Below are positions 18,401 through 26,538 of a stretch of DNA of 64,000 bases, piece after piece. Under the pieces are notes generated by a model. That model ran no database searches. It was not told the DNA's origin and was given only the letters and a program-made list of their open reading frames with translations. This stretch comes from Acidithiobacillus ferrivorans (lineage in GTDB: Bacteria; Pseudomonadota; Gammaproteobacteria; Acidithiobacillales; Acidithiobacillaceae), in NCBI GenBank assembly GCA_018853935.1, contig JAAOMR010000131.1, forward strand, positions 1-64,000, given 5' to 3'. Numbering within the stretch: position 1 is the first letter of the stretch; every line of letters begins with the position of its first letter. The translations under genes and the position numbers were made by a program.

Positions 18401-18860
18401 AAAACCTTGTCAAACCGTGCTGCAGGATTTTTCCCATGGACCATCCCGCCATGGATATAGCAAGAGACCCCGCTATGGGGTGTCCAAATTCGTCGAATGC
18501 GAGGTCAAAGAGCCGGGCTGGCTGCTGTGATCTTTCTTCATATACGTTTTCATTCGGGGCAACCTGATTGGTTAGATAGGTGATGATCCGGCCAGCGTCG
18601 TAAATAACACTCTGTGCCCTGTAGCTCCAGAAGAAATTGGTTGCGATGCGTTTGTTGCGGTGCGCATGTTGTTTCTCCCATGGCATAACTTGATAGGCAC
18701 CATTAACCCGGTACACTGGTTTTCGTGGGTTGTGCGGATTTGGTTTTTCCGGAGATTGCGGGACAAACCCCTCCAACGTCAGCCAAAATGTGATAGGGTT
18801 GCCGATGCGGTTCTTTAAGGGCACAGCCTTGGATCTAAGCATTCGTTTCGTGCTGATCAT
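15483..18860 (-). CDS. UPF1/Dna2-type superfamily 1 helicase
   Basis: A 1125-residue protein. Helicase motifs in order are GPPGTGKTTLL (about residue 370), then a long coiled-coil insertion (about 560-740), LLIDEAGQATPQ, VVVGDPLQLEP, GTVHRTQGKEADIV and LNVAASRAKKRLYVVG. This is the AAA_11/AAA_12 layout. The N-terminal 300 residues are family-specific. The start overlaps the stop of the BRO-type gene (ATGA at 18857-18860), indicating coupled translation. It likely unwinds DNA or RNA for the element; whether it serves replication or defence is unclear. Confidence 0.85.
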   Translation of the reverse strand: MISTKRMLRSKAVPLKNRIGNPITFWLTLEGFVPQSPEKPNPHNPRKPVYRVNGAYQVMPWEKQHAHRNKRIATNFFWSYRAQSVIYDAGRIITYLTNQVAPNENVYEERSQQPARLFDLAFDEFGHPIAGSLAISMAGWSMGKILQHGLTRFCEGNIQENFREEFDIFMESVNIQCDGKPIATRSWLDALAESVIDFCGLPREFCLLGNQTGVEHRLIAYSKKRPNQKDDEETAETIISSSVQPIDISAPDKQPEAVKKPEDTLKDHKVEDELLNSFYLGDLDAVARLPVKEWGKALHEYITAISGNGPTKTDLRTQPGLCKAFENILHPDAFPPGRWPSEHPLVYGQQVAVNALWEKLSSAPGIFSVNGPPGTGKTTLLRDVAAAVVTERANHLALFKDPGQIFITTEHIQIGQKTITYHDIHPDVRGFGILVASSNNGAVANVSLEMPELSAISEPWRSCMGVDYFSELASEIIHKPAWGLIAARLGNATLRGEFTKFWFGVDIQDPDDETGKRKIKILGLSTWLAEIRARKRSPTLSWEQARTNFIAAREKEHAIRLQRAAAMRDILGLPARLEKNHSDLQSALNEHHSHQTRFSHIQDSISLQSEEVQPLQLQVDALQIRIKEVALFKPGFLANLRSLGRAETEWRETHRPLLDELVPLQETLHKSDKARLGMVQEQGKISSTIARLDNQILYLTEEQGRLNRHMENCIDGHQKHWGPDVSETERENASPWSDPEWLAARTECFLTALALHKALFESCPNEWLDNLSLASSWLKGELSADDGRNVGYDSLTMLVPVISSTFASVATFLRGIQSERIGWLLIDEAGQATPQAAVGALWRSSRAVVVGDPLQLEPIFTVPARLEAAIARAHDMPSGWWPSLHSAQELADQANAIGTWLPATGPHPADAHPGSISLSSQGKPLIWVGAPLRVHRRCDEPMFSISNAVAYDGLMLHGKPHKPEQPPVSDWPPSGWVDVCGTQASGNWIAEEGQALDAIIMHLLSHGADPRDIFLISPFRGVVDELYAYGKKYQLDIENRVGTVHRTQGKEADIVILVLGGDPNRPGAKDWAAAKPNLLNVAASRAKKRLYVVGHREEWGRRPHFGIAREFLPVITVFTSTRQIL

Positions 18861-19987
18861 TCACTGGCAGCACCCTCCTGGCAAATACCTGTCGTCTCCG
18901 CACCCTGAATAAACACTTCCAACAACGGAATAATCGACGGCCGCCAAAACAGATGCACCCGACTTTCACGGTCATTCAACGCAAAACTCCGGAACGTCGC
19001 GTAAGCACGGCCCTTCGGTGTCGGAACAAATAACACCATCCCACTCCCGCAAACCTGATAACCCATTTCCTCAAGACACTTGTTCACCGCCGTCGCCGGC
19101 GCAATGGAAAACCCGAAATGCCGACCTAACGCCGTAGGAGACATAAAATCGTCCGCAACATCTTTTACGTAAAATGGCCGGCCGTGTGTCATTAGGTACA
19201 CGTCCACTTTCTCCACATTCAACATAGTGTTGATGGCCGTGGATAAAATCGTTTCGGGATCCTCAACACCAGTCAACTTCCCCAATACCTTCGCCAAACG
19301 CACCGCCTGGTTGAGCTGCCGTACAATCTTGCCCATGTCCTTACCGTCAAAATTGACCCGCCCGTTCTCCAGCGAAAAATAGGGACCCATGACGCCACCC
19401 TCTGACGATACCCTTGTGCGCGCCAGTATGGACGCCTCGATCTCGGCAAACGTGCGCGGTATGCGCTGGGCCGGTGACGGCAATGGTTTCGCTACCGGCT
19501 CGGCTGGGGCCGCACACTGGTACTGCCCGGTACGACGTAACGTTGGCAGGACATCCTCCATTAGCCACTGCTCAAAAACCTGCGCCTCTGGTTTCCGAGA
19601 GCGAATAATCAGACGGTACAGGTTGGGTTCGTTGATGAAAGTGATCTCTTGTTCACCACTGCTGGTGGGGGCGTATCGTTTAGAGACTCCCCCCTCACGG
19701 CAATGTTTGGTGACAATATCGCGGTGATTCACATACCCGAGAATGCCGCACACATCGACCGCCGCAAACCACGCCATGCCATGCTCGTCCACATATGTAC
19801 GAATACTGCTGCTGTGAAAATTAAAAATAGACGGCACACCCGACTCCTCAGTGACCATTACAGGGACAACTGTCTCAGCCGAAGCCACTTTCTCAGTAGG
19901 ACCAACTTCTGGCGAACAACCCTCTGGAGAGATTTCAGTAGTCTTTCCTGCCTGTACGGTTGGTTTCTTCGTTGTCCGCTTCATCAT
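18857..19987 (-). CDS. BRO-N domain protein, copy 1
   Basis: A 376-residue protein with a BRO-N domain at about residues 52-150 (VDEHGMAWFAAVDVCGILGY, FINEPNLYRLIIRSRKPEAQ, FEQWLMEDVLPTLRRTGQY), known as a DNA-binding domain in phage and viral proteins. The C-terminal 120 residues are shared with the neighbour at 20010-20975 (FMSPT-LG--FG, HLFWRPSIIP). That gives a tandem paralogous pair. The start has GGAG seven bases upstream. Probably a regulator or anti-repressor. Confidence 0.8.
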   Translation of the reverse strand: MMKRTTKKPTVQAGKTTEISPEGCSPEVGPTEKVASAETVVPVMVTEESGVPSIFNFHSSSIRTYVDEHGMAWFAAVDVCGILGYVNHRDIVTKHCREGGVSKRYAPTSSGEQEITFINEPNLYRLIIRSRKPEAQVFEQWLMEDVLPTLRRTGQYQCAAPAEPVAKPLPSPAQRIPRTFAEIEASILARTRVSSEGGVMGPYFSLENGRVNFDGKDMGKIVRQLNQAVRLAKVLGKLTGVEDPETILSTAINTMLNVEKVDVYLMTHGRPFYVKDVADDFMSPTALGRHFGFSIAPATAVNKCLEEMGYQVCGSGMVLFVPTPKGRAYATFRSFALNDRESRVHLFWRPSIIPLLEVFIQGAETTGICQEGAASE

Positions 19988-20009
19988 CGGTCACTCCTGC
20001 AGCAGCCGC

Positions 20010-20975
20010 TCACTTTGCAGTACCCAACGCGAGCGGTATCAAATCGCTCAAAACAGGGATAATGCTCGGCCGCCAAAACAGGTGCGTGTACTCTGACCCA
20101 TCCGTCCGCGAAAAACTGCGATACACCGCATAGGGCTTGGCCTTGTCAGTCGGGTACCACAGAATCGATCCTGTCCCGGGTGTCTGGTATCCATGCGCCT
20201 CCAATATCTCATTGATACACCGCGCCGGCGGGACCAGCCCAAAGCGTTGCCCCAAATTCGTTGGCGACATGAAATCACTGTCATAGCTGTCAAGCAGAAA
20301 AGGTCTACCCGTCGTAAACATGCGCATGTCCACGTTCTTCATGTTGAACATGATATTCATCGCCGTCACCCGAACCTGTTCTTCCACTTCCTGACTTTGA
20401 TTCTTGGTCCCTACCAGATCCCTGGCAATCTGCATGGCAGCCCGAAACTCCCGGGCTATCTCGCTCACCTTGTGCCCCATGAACAAAAGCTCGTTTTTCG
20501 GAGCGTCGAACAACGGACCCATGATCCCTACAGGACTGGTGCGGACCGGAACAGTGGGAATGGTCGGCGACTGTGCCGGAATACGGCCAGTAGCTCCGTC
20601 AGGAGCATGGTAGGACCCTGTACGACGGATCGTCGGTAATACCTCCTCTGTAACCCAGCGGCGGAATGGCTTGGCCTCATGCCTGCGCGATTTCAGGATG
20701 GCGTGGTACAGGCCTGACTCGGAGATGATGGACAGTTCCTGGCGGCCTCCACCGCGTTTTTTGGGGTCTGAAGAAAGGGTACTCAGAATGTGAGTACCCT
20801 TTTCATCATCGTCTAACCAGCGAACCATGTTTTTAGCGTCACGATACCCCAACACCTCCGCAACGTCGGTAGCCACAAACCAAACTTCTCCGTTGGACTT
20901 CACAACAGTCCGTACCTCGTGATCCCCAAAACGGTATGCATGAATAATTGGTGCTGTTGGTGTGATTTTCGTCAT
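20010..20975 (-). CDS. BRO-N domain protein, copy 2
   Basis: A 321-residue protein with BRO-N at about residues 14-115 (VWFVATDVAEVLGYRDAKNM, SESGLYHAILKSRRHEAKPF, VTEEVLPTIRRTGSYH). Its C-terminal domain is shared with copy 1 (DSDFMSPTNLGQRFGL, YTHLFWRPSIIPVL). GGGAG precedes the ATG. The two genes are 22 bp apart, and the shared C-terminal domain marks an old duplication followed by strong divergence. Confidence 0.8.
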   Translation of the reverse strand: MTKITPTAPIIHAYRFGDHEVRTVVKSNGEVWFVATDVAEVLGYRDAKNMVRWLDDDEKGTHILSTLSSDPKKRGGGRQELSIISESGLYHAILKSRRHEAKPFRRWVTEEVLPTIRRTGSYHAPDGATGRIPAQSPTIPTVPVRTSPVGIMGPLFDAPKNELLFMGHKVSEIAREFRAAMQIARDLVGTKNQSQEVEEQVRVTAMNIMFNMKNVDMRMFTTGRPFLLDSYDSDFMSPTNLGQRFGLVPPARCINEILEAHGYQTPGTGSILWYPTDKAKPYAVYRSFSRTDGSEYTHLFWRPSIIPVLSDLIPLALGTAK

Positions 20976-21048
20976 GCTCTACTCCCGGTCCGTATACGCC
21001 TAATGCTTCAGTATGCAATGACCGGAAATGGAACTTGCCCAGCGTTGA

Positions 21049-21315
21049 CTACCTTTTCTCCAACCACTTCAAATGCGCCCAATGACCCCACGGATTCAAC
21101 GGTGTCTCCCGACAACACTTGTCCCACAACATCTCAGACTCCAGCGTGTCAAAAGCACCCGCAGGCGCCGCACGATCCAATTGCCAGTGCGTATCGGTGA
21201 TGTCATCGTCCAGATCGTCTGGTGCGCCTCCAGAAGCCTTGGCAACAGACGAGGACCCCGCCGGAAAACCAAGTACCCGTGACTGGGTAACCTTCCCGCG
21301 GTTGCTGCTAGCCAT
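21049..21315 (-). CDS. Small hypothetical protein (88 aa)
   Basis: The start ATG 21315 overlaps the end of the 429-residue gene upstream, whose TAG is at 21308-21310, giving an eight-base overlap. The protein is acidic in the middle (GGAPDDLDDDITDTHWQLDR) and rich in Trp near its end (NPWGHWAHLKWLEKR). No family recognised. It is probably co-translated with its neighbour. Confidence 0.55.
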   Translation of the reverse strand: MASSNRGKVTQSRVLGFPAGSSSVAKASGGAPDDLDDDITDTHWQLDRAAPAGAFDTLESEMLWDKCCRETPLNPWGHWAHLKWLEKR

Positions 21316-22597
21316 GGTTTGGCGACAACTCTTTTCGCATGACGTCAGGAAGATTCTGCAAATCCAGACCCGTGGAGATGGCGCTATCGCTGCCCAGCAT
21401 ACCAGGCGAAAGCATCGATAAACCCTCCTTGTGCGGCCCGATGCCCGTCTGTTCCACCAAAAAAACCCCCTCCCAAACGTGCGTCGCCAGGTGCAAAGCC
21501 AGTTTCCGTAAGGTATGGCGCTGCCATACAGGAATGTGGATGGCCGATACCCATTTCTTGAAATCAGCAGCAACCTCTGGCCATGGCACATCCAAGCGAA
21601 CACCAAGAGCTTCCCATACCTTATGGTGCTCCAAAATCCATTTTGCAGTCTCTGATAATTCCCCCAACACATTTCGCGCCATGGCATTGTTCTCAAGTCT
21701 TTCCGTGATCTCATGATCCATTTCGTCGAAGTGCGCCTCCACAGCGCTCTCCTGTAGCGGAATTGGAAGAAACAATAATCGCTGTCCAATGCCCGGTATG
21801 CACTCGGCCGGAGAAATACCGGACGGAACAACTGGTATAGCTGGAACAGGGGGGACGAGAAAACGTAGCGGTGATCCAGGAGTTAATACGTAGCTTGAAA
21901 GGCGTTCAATATATTCGGTTACCGGCGCTTCCATGCCCGTTACCGTCTCCAAAAGCCATACCTTGTCTAACGTTTTTCTGGATAAACATCTGAATGGCAT
22001 CCAGGTTTTATTGGCCCAGAACCTGTTCCTTTTACGCCATCGCTCTCGTACCACATGCAAGTGATCCCTCTGAGCAAGCAGATAACCCGCTGTCACGGAC
22101 CATGATGACCGACGCGGCTGCTCGCTCGACTCAATCCGCCTCAAATGCCATAGAACTTCGCGAAGCGTAGCCCGAAGATAATAAACTTGCATTTCCACCG
22201 GTTGAGCCAAAATACTCAACGGTCGCTCCCGGGAGTGCATGCGTAACCCAGTGCCTCCACCTTGCCAGAACTTCGCAAAAGCAAACCCGAAAGCTTTGCA
22301 CGCCCGATCGGGGAATTGATGCTCGGCAGCAATAGCCCATTGCAACTGTTCCTGGGCAACCGGTTCCAATACCAACGGGCCAACCGGTTTTGGCAGCCAA
22401 CGCTCTACCTTATTGAGCCGCTCTATCTCTGCCATTAACCAGCCACCACCGTGAGCGTCTACCTGGATATGACGCACAGGCGGACAAACACCAGTGCCAT
22501 CGGCCGCCGCCTCAATCCATGTCCTGAGCCAGGAACCAGGGCTCATCCAGTTGCCAGTAAACCCCGCCCCTGACTCCTTTGGCCCTTGTTCATGCAC
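21308..22597 (-). CDS. Hypothetical protein (about 429 aa)
   Basis: The likely start is GTG 22597, with GGGTAAG about seven bases upstream; ATG at residue 18 is an alternative. The sequence is rich in Trp, Arg and aromatic residues and mostly helical (YYLRATLREVLWHLRRIESS, HLHVVRERWRKRNRFWANK). No catalytic motif is visible. It lies in the same run as the Sak4-like ATPase and clamp-like genes, so a role in DNA maintenance is guessed from context only. Confidence 0.55.
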   Translation of the reverse strand: MHEQGPKESGAGFTGNWMSPGSWLRTWIEAAADGTGVCPPVRHIQVDAHGGGWLMAEIERLNKVERWLPKPVGPLVLEPVAQEQLQWAIAAEHQFPDRACKAFGFAFAKFWQGGGTGLRMHSRERPLSILAQPVEMQVYYLRATLREVLWHLRRIESSEQPRRSSWSVTAGYLLAQRDHLHVVRERWRKRNRFWANKTWMPFRCLSRKTLDKVWLLETVTGMEAPVTEYIERLSSYVLTPGSPLRFLVPPVPAIPVVPSGISPAECIPGIGQRLLFLPIPLQESAVEAHFDEMDHEITERLENNAMARNVLGELSETAKWILEHHKVWEALGVRLDVPWPEVAADFKKWVSAIHIPVWQRHTLRKLALHLATHVWEGVFLVEQTGIGPHKEGLSMLSPGMLGSDSAISTGLDLQNLPDVMRKELSPNHG

Positions 22598-22670
22598 GGC
22601 ACTTACCCGCCGACCTAAACCAATACCAGAACCACTGGATGTCTTCCAAATCCATGACCGTCGACGCCAT
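22590..22670 (-). CDS. Tiny coupled ORF (26 aa)
   Basis: ATG 22670 has a strong AAGGAGG ten bases upstream, formed by the last codons of the Sak4-like gene. It encodes an aromatic-rich peptide (MDLEDIQWFWYWFR in the middle). It stops in TGA overlapping the first codons of the following gene. It may be a coupling or leader peptide. The alternative is that the binding site serves only re-initiation. Confidence 0.35.
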   Translation of the reverse strand: MASTVMDLEDIQWFWYWFRSAGKCRA

Positions 22671-22675
22671 CACGC

Positions 22676-23413
22676 TTACGCCTCCTTTGCCTCAACTGGC
22701 CGCTGAGCTTCAGATCGCTCCGCCGTTACCGCCTTGCGCAGTAGCACGTCAATCTGCTCTGGCACCCCACGCCAATTACCATCTGTATCCACTATGTTCT
22801 GTTTCTTCAGTGCTTCTCCATGCGCCCGAGACCAAATAATATTTGCAATCCGCTGACCCTGATGCTCCCGCAGATAAATAATGGCATTCAGCGATCGCTT
22901 CAGCGCGTCAAGCTCCGTCCGCGGTATGCTTTGCTTGACGATCTTGTTGGCTTGATCGTCCCTTCGCTCCTGCAAATGCCAAATAATCGCTATGTCCGTA
23001 CCAGCCGACGTGACCGAATCCTGAATCTGCTTAATCGCGTTTGACTTGCCCACAAAAGCCGCAGACTTGTTCCTGTTCAACCCCCGCGCATTGGATTCCA
23101 TAGCGTCAGTGATCAAAGCGTCCATGATCGTCGTCAATGAATCTACCGCGACCAACTCAACGCGCTGCTTCGAAATGTCCACAAGGTTGGCCTTGATTGC
23201 CCTGGCTATAAGAAAAGGATCCCGCTGTAGGCCAGGATCTGAACCAAGGCTCATAAGCTCAATGTCAGGTATCTCTCCGGCCCGAAAATCAGCGTCGACC
23301 ACCAGCACCCGCCGTGCCATAGCCGAGAGAAACGTACTCTTGCCAGCAGTCGGGAAACCTACCAACCCCCAATGTCGGGGGGTGCGTGCGTTTTTGATCA
23401 TCGTGAGAGCCAT
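22676..23413 (-). CDS. Sak4-like RecA-fold ATPase
   Basis: A 245-residue AAA_24/RecA-core ATPase. Walker A is GFPTAGKST (residues 19-27), followed by VLVVDADFR and a Walker B-like LVAVDSLTTIMD. The AIIWHLQERR segment is typical of single-domain phage ATPases such as Sak4, which assist single-strand annealing and recombination. AGGAG precedes the ATG. It sits between the clamp-like gene and two hypothetical genes. Confidence 0.7.
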   Translation of the reverse strand: MALTMIKNARTPRHWGLVGFPTAGKSTFLSAMARRVLVVDADFRAGEIPDIELMSLGSDPGLQRDPFLIARAIKANLVDISKQRVELVAVDSLTTIMDALITDAMESNARGLNRNKSAAFVGKSNAIKQIQDSVTSAGTDIAIIWHLQERRDDQANKIVKQSIPRTELDALKRSLNAIIYLREHQGQRIANIIWSRAHGEALKKQNIVDTDGNWRGVPEQIDVLLRKAVTAERSEAQRPVEAKEA

Positions 23414-23471
23414 AAATTACTCCTGATTTCCGCGTACCGTCTGACGCAAGCCATGCCGGCTGCAAGCCTAA

Positions 23472-24941
23472 TCATGTATTGACGGCAATAACCGCCAACG
23501 ACTTGCAACCATTATCATTAGTGTGACGTAACTGCATCCGCATGCCCGCGACTTTGGCCGATGGTATCGAAATATCCACGAAAGCGTCCGCAGCCCGGAA
23601 ATGCCTCGCAGTCTTTTTCAATGCCTCCTGGCACACGGCAACCGGCTCAAAGGAATACCCCTGGAGGCGTTGCGTAACCGGCGCCATATACAGGCCGTGA
23701 TTCCTGACCATTGGCCTTGCCACTGCCGTTGCAGAATGCGCGGTAGCAGATACAACAGGCAATTGCAGCCATTTCTTGGGCGCAATCGCCAGGGAAGCTT
23801 GCGCCGGTACACTCGATTGTGTAGACCAACCATCAGGTAAAGCAGGCCTCTGTGCATCCCCAGATTGCAACATGCCAATGCCAAACGCGAGCCAGTCAGG
23901 CTTCGGCGCATGGTGGTTCTCAAGCGCAATACGGGTGGACTCTATCGCAGATTGCAATACCGACGCGTCACTGTGCGATGTAAACATAGCGATATGATCC
24001 CTCTGGTCCTGAAAAACAATCACCTCATTACGCTGAAGCGTGGACAGCAACTCAGAACCAGCTGACAACTCTGAACCGAGTGATTTAACCATAACTGCTT
24101 CAGGAATACTGCCCGCAACTGAAAGATAATTGAAATATGTTAACGGTGACCACGGCACGCTTACAAACCATGTGCCATCCGGGTCGGAAACGTGTAAACC
24201 GTGCTCAGAATCCAGGAATTGCACGCGTACCAGCTTTCCAACACCGCCAGCGAACGACGAAACAGCCGCCAAACCCCAGCGTAAATCATCCCTGGCAATC
24301 GCACGAAAAGCCACCATATCAGCCAGCGACTCCCAATTTACCGGGCACTCAAATAACCCAAGCCGCTTACCGTCCGACCCCGTCGCACGCAATGACACAC
24401 CCTGAATCGGTACCGACGCAGATACACCTTGCCGGTAAGAACCAGCCGGAGTGCGCACTACCAGTTCAATACATGTCGTGCTGAACGTTTCACATTCGCT
24501 ATTTTGATTCGTGAATTCATTTGCTGACCCCAAAACAAAACGCATGGAGCGCAGCGGTAGTACAACAGACGGAACATTGCCGCCAATGACTCCCTCTGCA
24601 TCAGTGTGTCTCCGGTGACTCATGGTTTTGAGGTTGACGTGGCCGCCAGAGTACTCAATTCGTATCCGATCACTGGTACCAGTGAGTTCGAAATTTTCGT
24701 CACGGTCTGGACGAACAAATGCTTTCACCAATCGCACAAGAGACTCGACTGGAACTTGCCATGCGTCGCTATGACTTCCTAACGGCGGCTCTACCCATGG
24801 GACCTTGACGCCTGTCGCTCCACGCGTGTCCAGTGTTGAAACTCGCAGGCAATCCTTGGCTGCTTCGATGTATATGGCGTGTGCCGGGCACTTCGTAACT
24901 GCAGACAAAACTCGGAGAAATTTGCGGGCATTAATAATCAT
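23472..24941 (-). CDS. Possible DNA sliding-clamp-like protein
   Basis: A 489-residue protein, one third longer than standard DnaN. The N-terminus (INARKFLRVLSAVTKCPAHA, then IYIEAAKDCLRVSTLDTRGA) follows the start of beta-clamp domain 1. LRATGSDGKRLGLFECPV resembles the clamp hallmark ATDGHRLAL. The C-terminus ends in a strand-rich CKSLAVIAVN. The similarity is weak, so the call rests on pattern and on neighbours (Sak4-like ATPase, helicase). It could instead be an unrelated beta-rich protein. Confidence 0.4.
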   Translation of the reverse strand: MIINARKFLRVLSAVTKCPAHAIYIEAAKDCLRVSTLDTRGATGVKVPWVEPPLGSHSDAWQVPVESLVRLVKAFVRPDRDENFELTGTSDRIRIEYSGGHVNLKTMSHRRHTDAEGVIGGNVPSVVLPLRSMRFVLGSANEFTNQNSECETFSTTCIELVVRTPAGSYRQGVSASVPIQGVSLRATGSDGKRLGLFECPVNWESLADMVAFRAIARDDLRWGLAAVSSFAGGVGKLVRVQFLDSEHGLHVSDPDGTWFVSVPWSPLTYFNYLSVAGSIPEAVMVKSLGSELSAGSELLSTLQRNEVIVFQDQRDHIAMFTSHSDASVLQSAIESTRIALENHHAPKPDWLAFGIGMLQSGDAQRPALPDGWSTQSSVPAQASLAIAPKKWLQLPVVSATAHSATAVARPMVRNHGLYMAPVTQRLQGYSFEPVAVCQEALKKTARHFRAADAFVDISIPSAKVAGMRMQLRHTNDNGCKSLAVIAVNT

Positions 24942-24949
24942 ATGATGAT

Positions 24950-25423
24950 TTACCTTTTTTTTGGTTGCAGCATGAGGCGCATAGCGTCCGAAGCTGGGTC
25001 GCTATTTGACGGTTTTTGTTTCCCCTCGTTCTGTTCCACCTGTCTTTCTGTCACCCCAACCGACTGCAACGACTGTAGTTGATTGAGCCATTGCTGTTCC
25101 TGCCAAAGCCCAATGCGCGCCAAAGTTACCAAGCGTTCAGAATTTGTCAATGAAGACGGTTTACTTAACACTTGTATCAGTGGCGCCCTGATCAGGATCG
25201 TCATGTAGATATCATGCCACCCAATGTTCGAAACCAAGCCTAATTGAGCACAGTTCGGCTGCCAGCACGTCGTTTTTTCTGCTTCCATGACCTGCAGCCC
25301 AATTTCCGCCAGCGTGACAAAACGACGGGTCCTGGCTTGTTTGTTCATTCCGGATACAGCCGCAATAACCGGGCCGTCCGCCGCTTCGACATGAACCTGA
25401 ACCCTCACTTGTTCCGACTGCAC
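24950..25423 (-). CDS. Hypothetical ParR-like protein
   Basis: A 157-residue protein directly downstream (3 bp) of the ParM-like gene, where plasmid operons carry the adaptor parR. It has an internal duplication: RRFVTLAEIGLQVME and, 64 residues later, ERLVTLARIGLWQEQ. Each resembles the second half of a ribbon-helix-helix unit. It may bind the centromere and the actin filament. No direct homology to a named ParR is recognised. Confidence 0.45.
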   Translation of the reverse strand: MQSEQVRVQVHVEAADGPVIAAVSGMNKQARTRRFVTLAEIGLQVMEAEKTTCWQPNCAQLGLVSNIGWHDIYMTILIRAPLIQVLSKPSSLTNSERLVTLARIGLWQEQQWLNQLQSLQSVGVTERQVEQNEGKQKPSNSDPASDAMRLMLQPKKR

Positions 25424-25426
25424 GTC

Positions 25427-26428
25427 TTATTCCTCTTCACTACAGAGTGTTTGCGCCATGAGGTAATAGCCTTCAGCATTCGCCATTTGCGGGTCTTGGG
25501 GCACAAAAATTCGCAACCCGTGCAGACTGTGCTTAATGTATGGCAGCAGTAGTGGTGCGCTCCCCCCGGCAACAATGACAGCAGGGTCGTTGTCGATCAC
25601 TTCCGCGCAGTTCGTTATCAACGTGGTAAGTGCCATTGGGACGTGCTGATCTAGCGCGGCCTTCAGATATGGGACGAGATCAATTTCTTCGCTGTGACCG
25701 GTGAAAAGTGGCTTTCCATTTACGCAGGCCGTCTCTATCGCAACCAGGTCGAACGACTGATGATTTTTGTTTAGTGCTTGCTGGATGGTAGTAAAAACCC
25801 GATGCATGGCGCGATTTACCGCTCCACAGGTTTCAGATTGAAGAGCCAGTCTGGTTACCACGGCCCAATCCAAAGTGAAATACCCACCGTCAATAGTCAG
25901 AACCGATCCGTTCTCAGCCACAGATTTGAGGGATGGGTTCGTCAGGACGGTCGCCCAATAAGCCCCAACCGGTTCCGGCACTACATGCACATTCCGTATG
26001 TTCACCAGGATACCGGTGGACGAAAGATGTTCTTTCCGCCATTGGTTCTCCAGGTTCTCCACGTACTTTTCGTCGGTAAACTGGTTAACGGCCACACCCA
26101 TAACAATGCTCCAATCCCGGTCGTTTCCTTGTTCGTCAGCCAACCGGTCGATGGTGTATTGCCGCAGCACGCGATAGGGGATGGATTCCGACCAGCGAGG
26201 GATGGCGATCTTGTGTCCCTGCGGGTTTACGTCGATCAATGCAGCGTCTTCCCCGACTTCGAAGACGGCCCCGTCCAAGGTGACCTTGGTTGTCTGCCTA
26301 CTGGCAAAAAGGCCTACCGGCTGGAATTTATCGTTTGGCCTGGCGACGACAGAGGCGATCTTATGAGAACCCGCGGAGGTTCTCAGTTTGAGGTTGCCAT
26401 ATCCGATATTGCTGCCTGCATAGTGCAT
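25427..26428 (-). CDS. ParM/StbA-like actin; PRTRC system protein D
   Basis: A 333-residue actin-fold ATPase starting at ATG 26428 (MHYAGSNIGYGNLKLRTS) with AGGAG upstream. The extra 28 codons of the longer frame are repeat sequence. The first phosphate loop is SNIGYGNLKL, the connecting motif VLTIDGGYFTLDW, and the adenosine motif VIVAGGSAPLL. The family drives plasmid segregation by filament growth. PRTRC elements normally carry this protein as D, and here it lies 19 kb from the rest of the cassette. Confidence 0.8.
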   Translation of the reverse strand: MHYAGSNIGYGNLKLRTSAGSHKIASVVARPNDKFQPVGLFASRQTTKVTLDGAVFEVGEDAALIDVNPQGHKIAIPRWSESIPYRVLRQYTIDRLADEQGNDRDWSIVMGVAVNQFTDEKYVENLENQWRKEHLSSTGILVNIRNVHVVPEPVGAYWATVLTNPSLKSVAENGSVLTIDGGYFTLDWAVVTRLALQSETCGAVNRAMHRVFTTIQQALNKNHQSFDLVAIETACVNGKPLFTGHSEEIDLVPYLKAALDQHVPMALTTLITNCAEVIDNDPAVIVAGGSAPLLLPYIKHSLHGLRIFVPQDPQMANAEGYYLMAQTLCSEEE

Positions 26429-26497
26429 GGTGTGCTCCTGTAAGTGAGGCTGTTGTGATGGGTACAGTGTCGTGGGCGGATGCGGTTGCTTTGTGTA

Positions 26498-26538
26498 CTT
26501 AATAGGCTCCACCGGAAACCAGTTTTGGTAGCGTTTTA
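26498..26538. repeat. 41-bp direct repeat, copy 1
   Basis: It matches 26605-26646 at about three quarters of positions, with blocks AATAGGCTCCA and TTTTGGTAGCGTTT identical. It lies in the leader of the ParM-like gene. Copy 2 encodes the near-C-terminal residues KRYQNQASLEPIRYP of the upstream gene. Confidence 0.6.
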
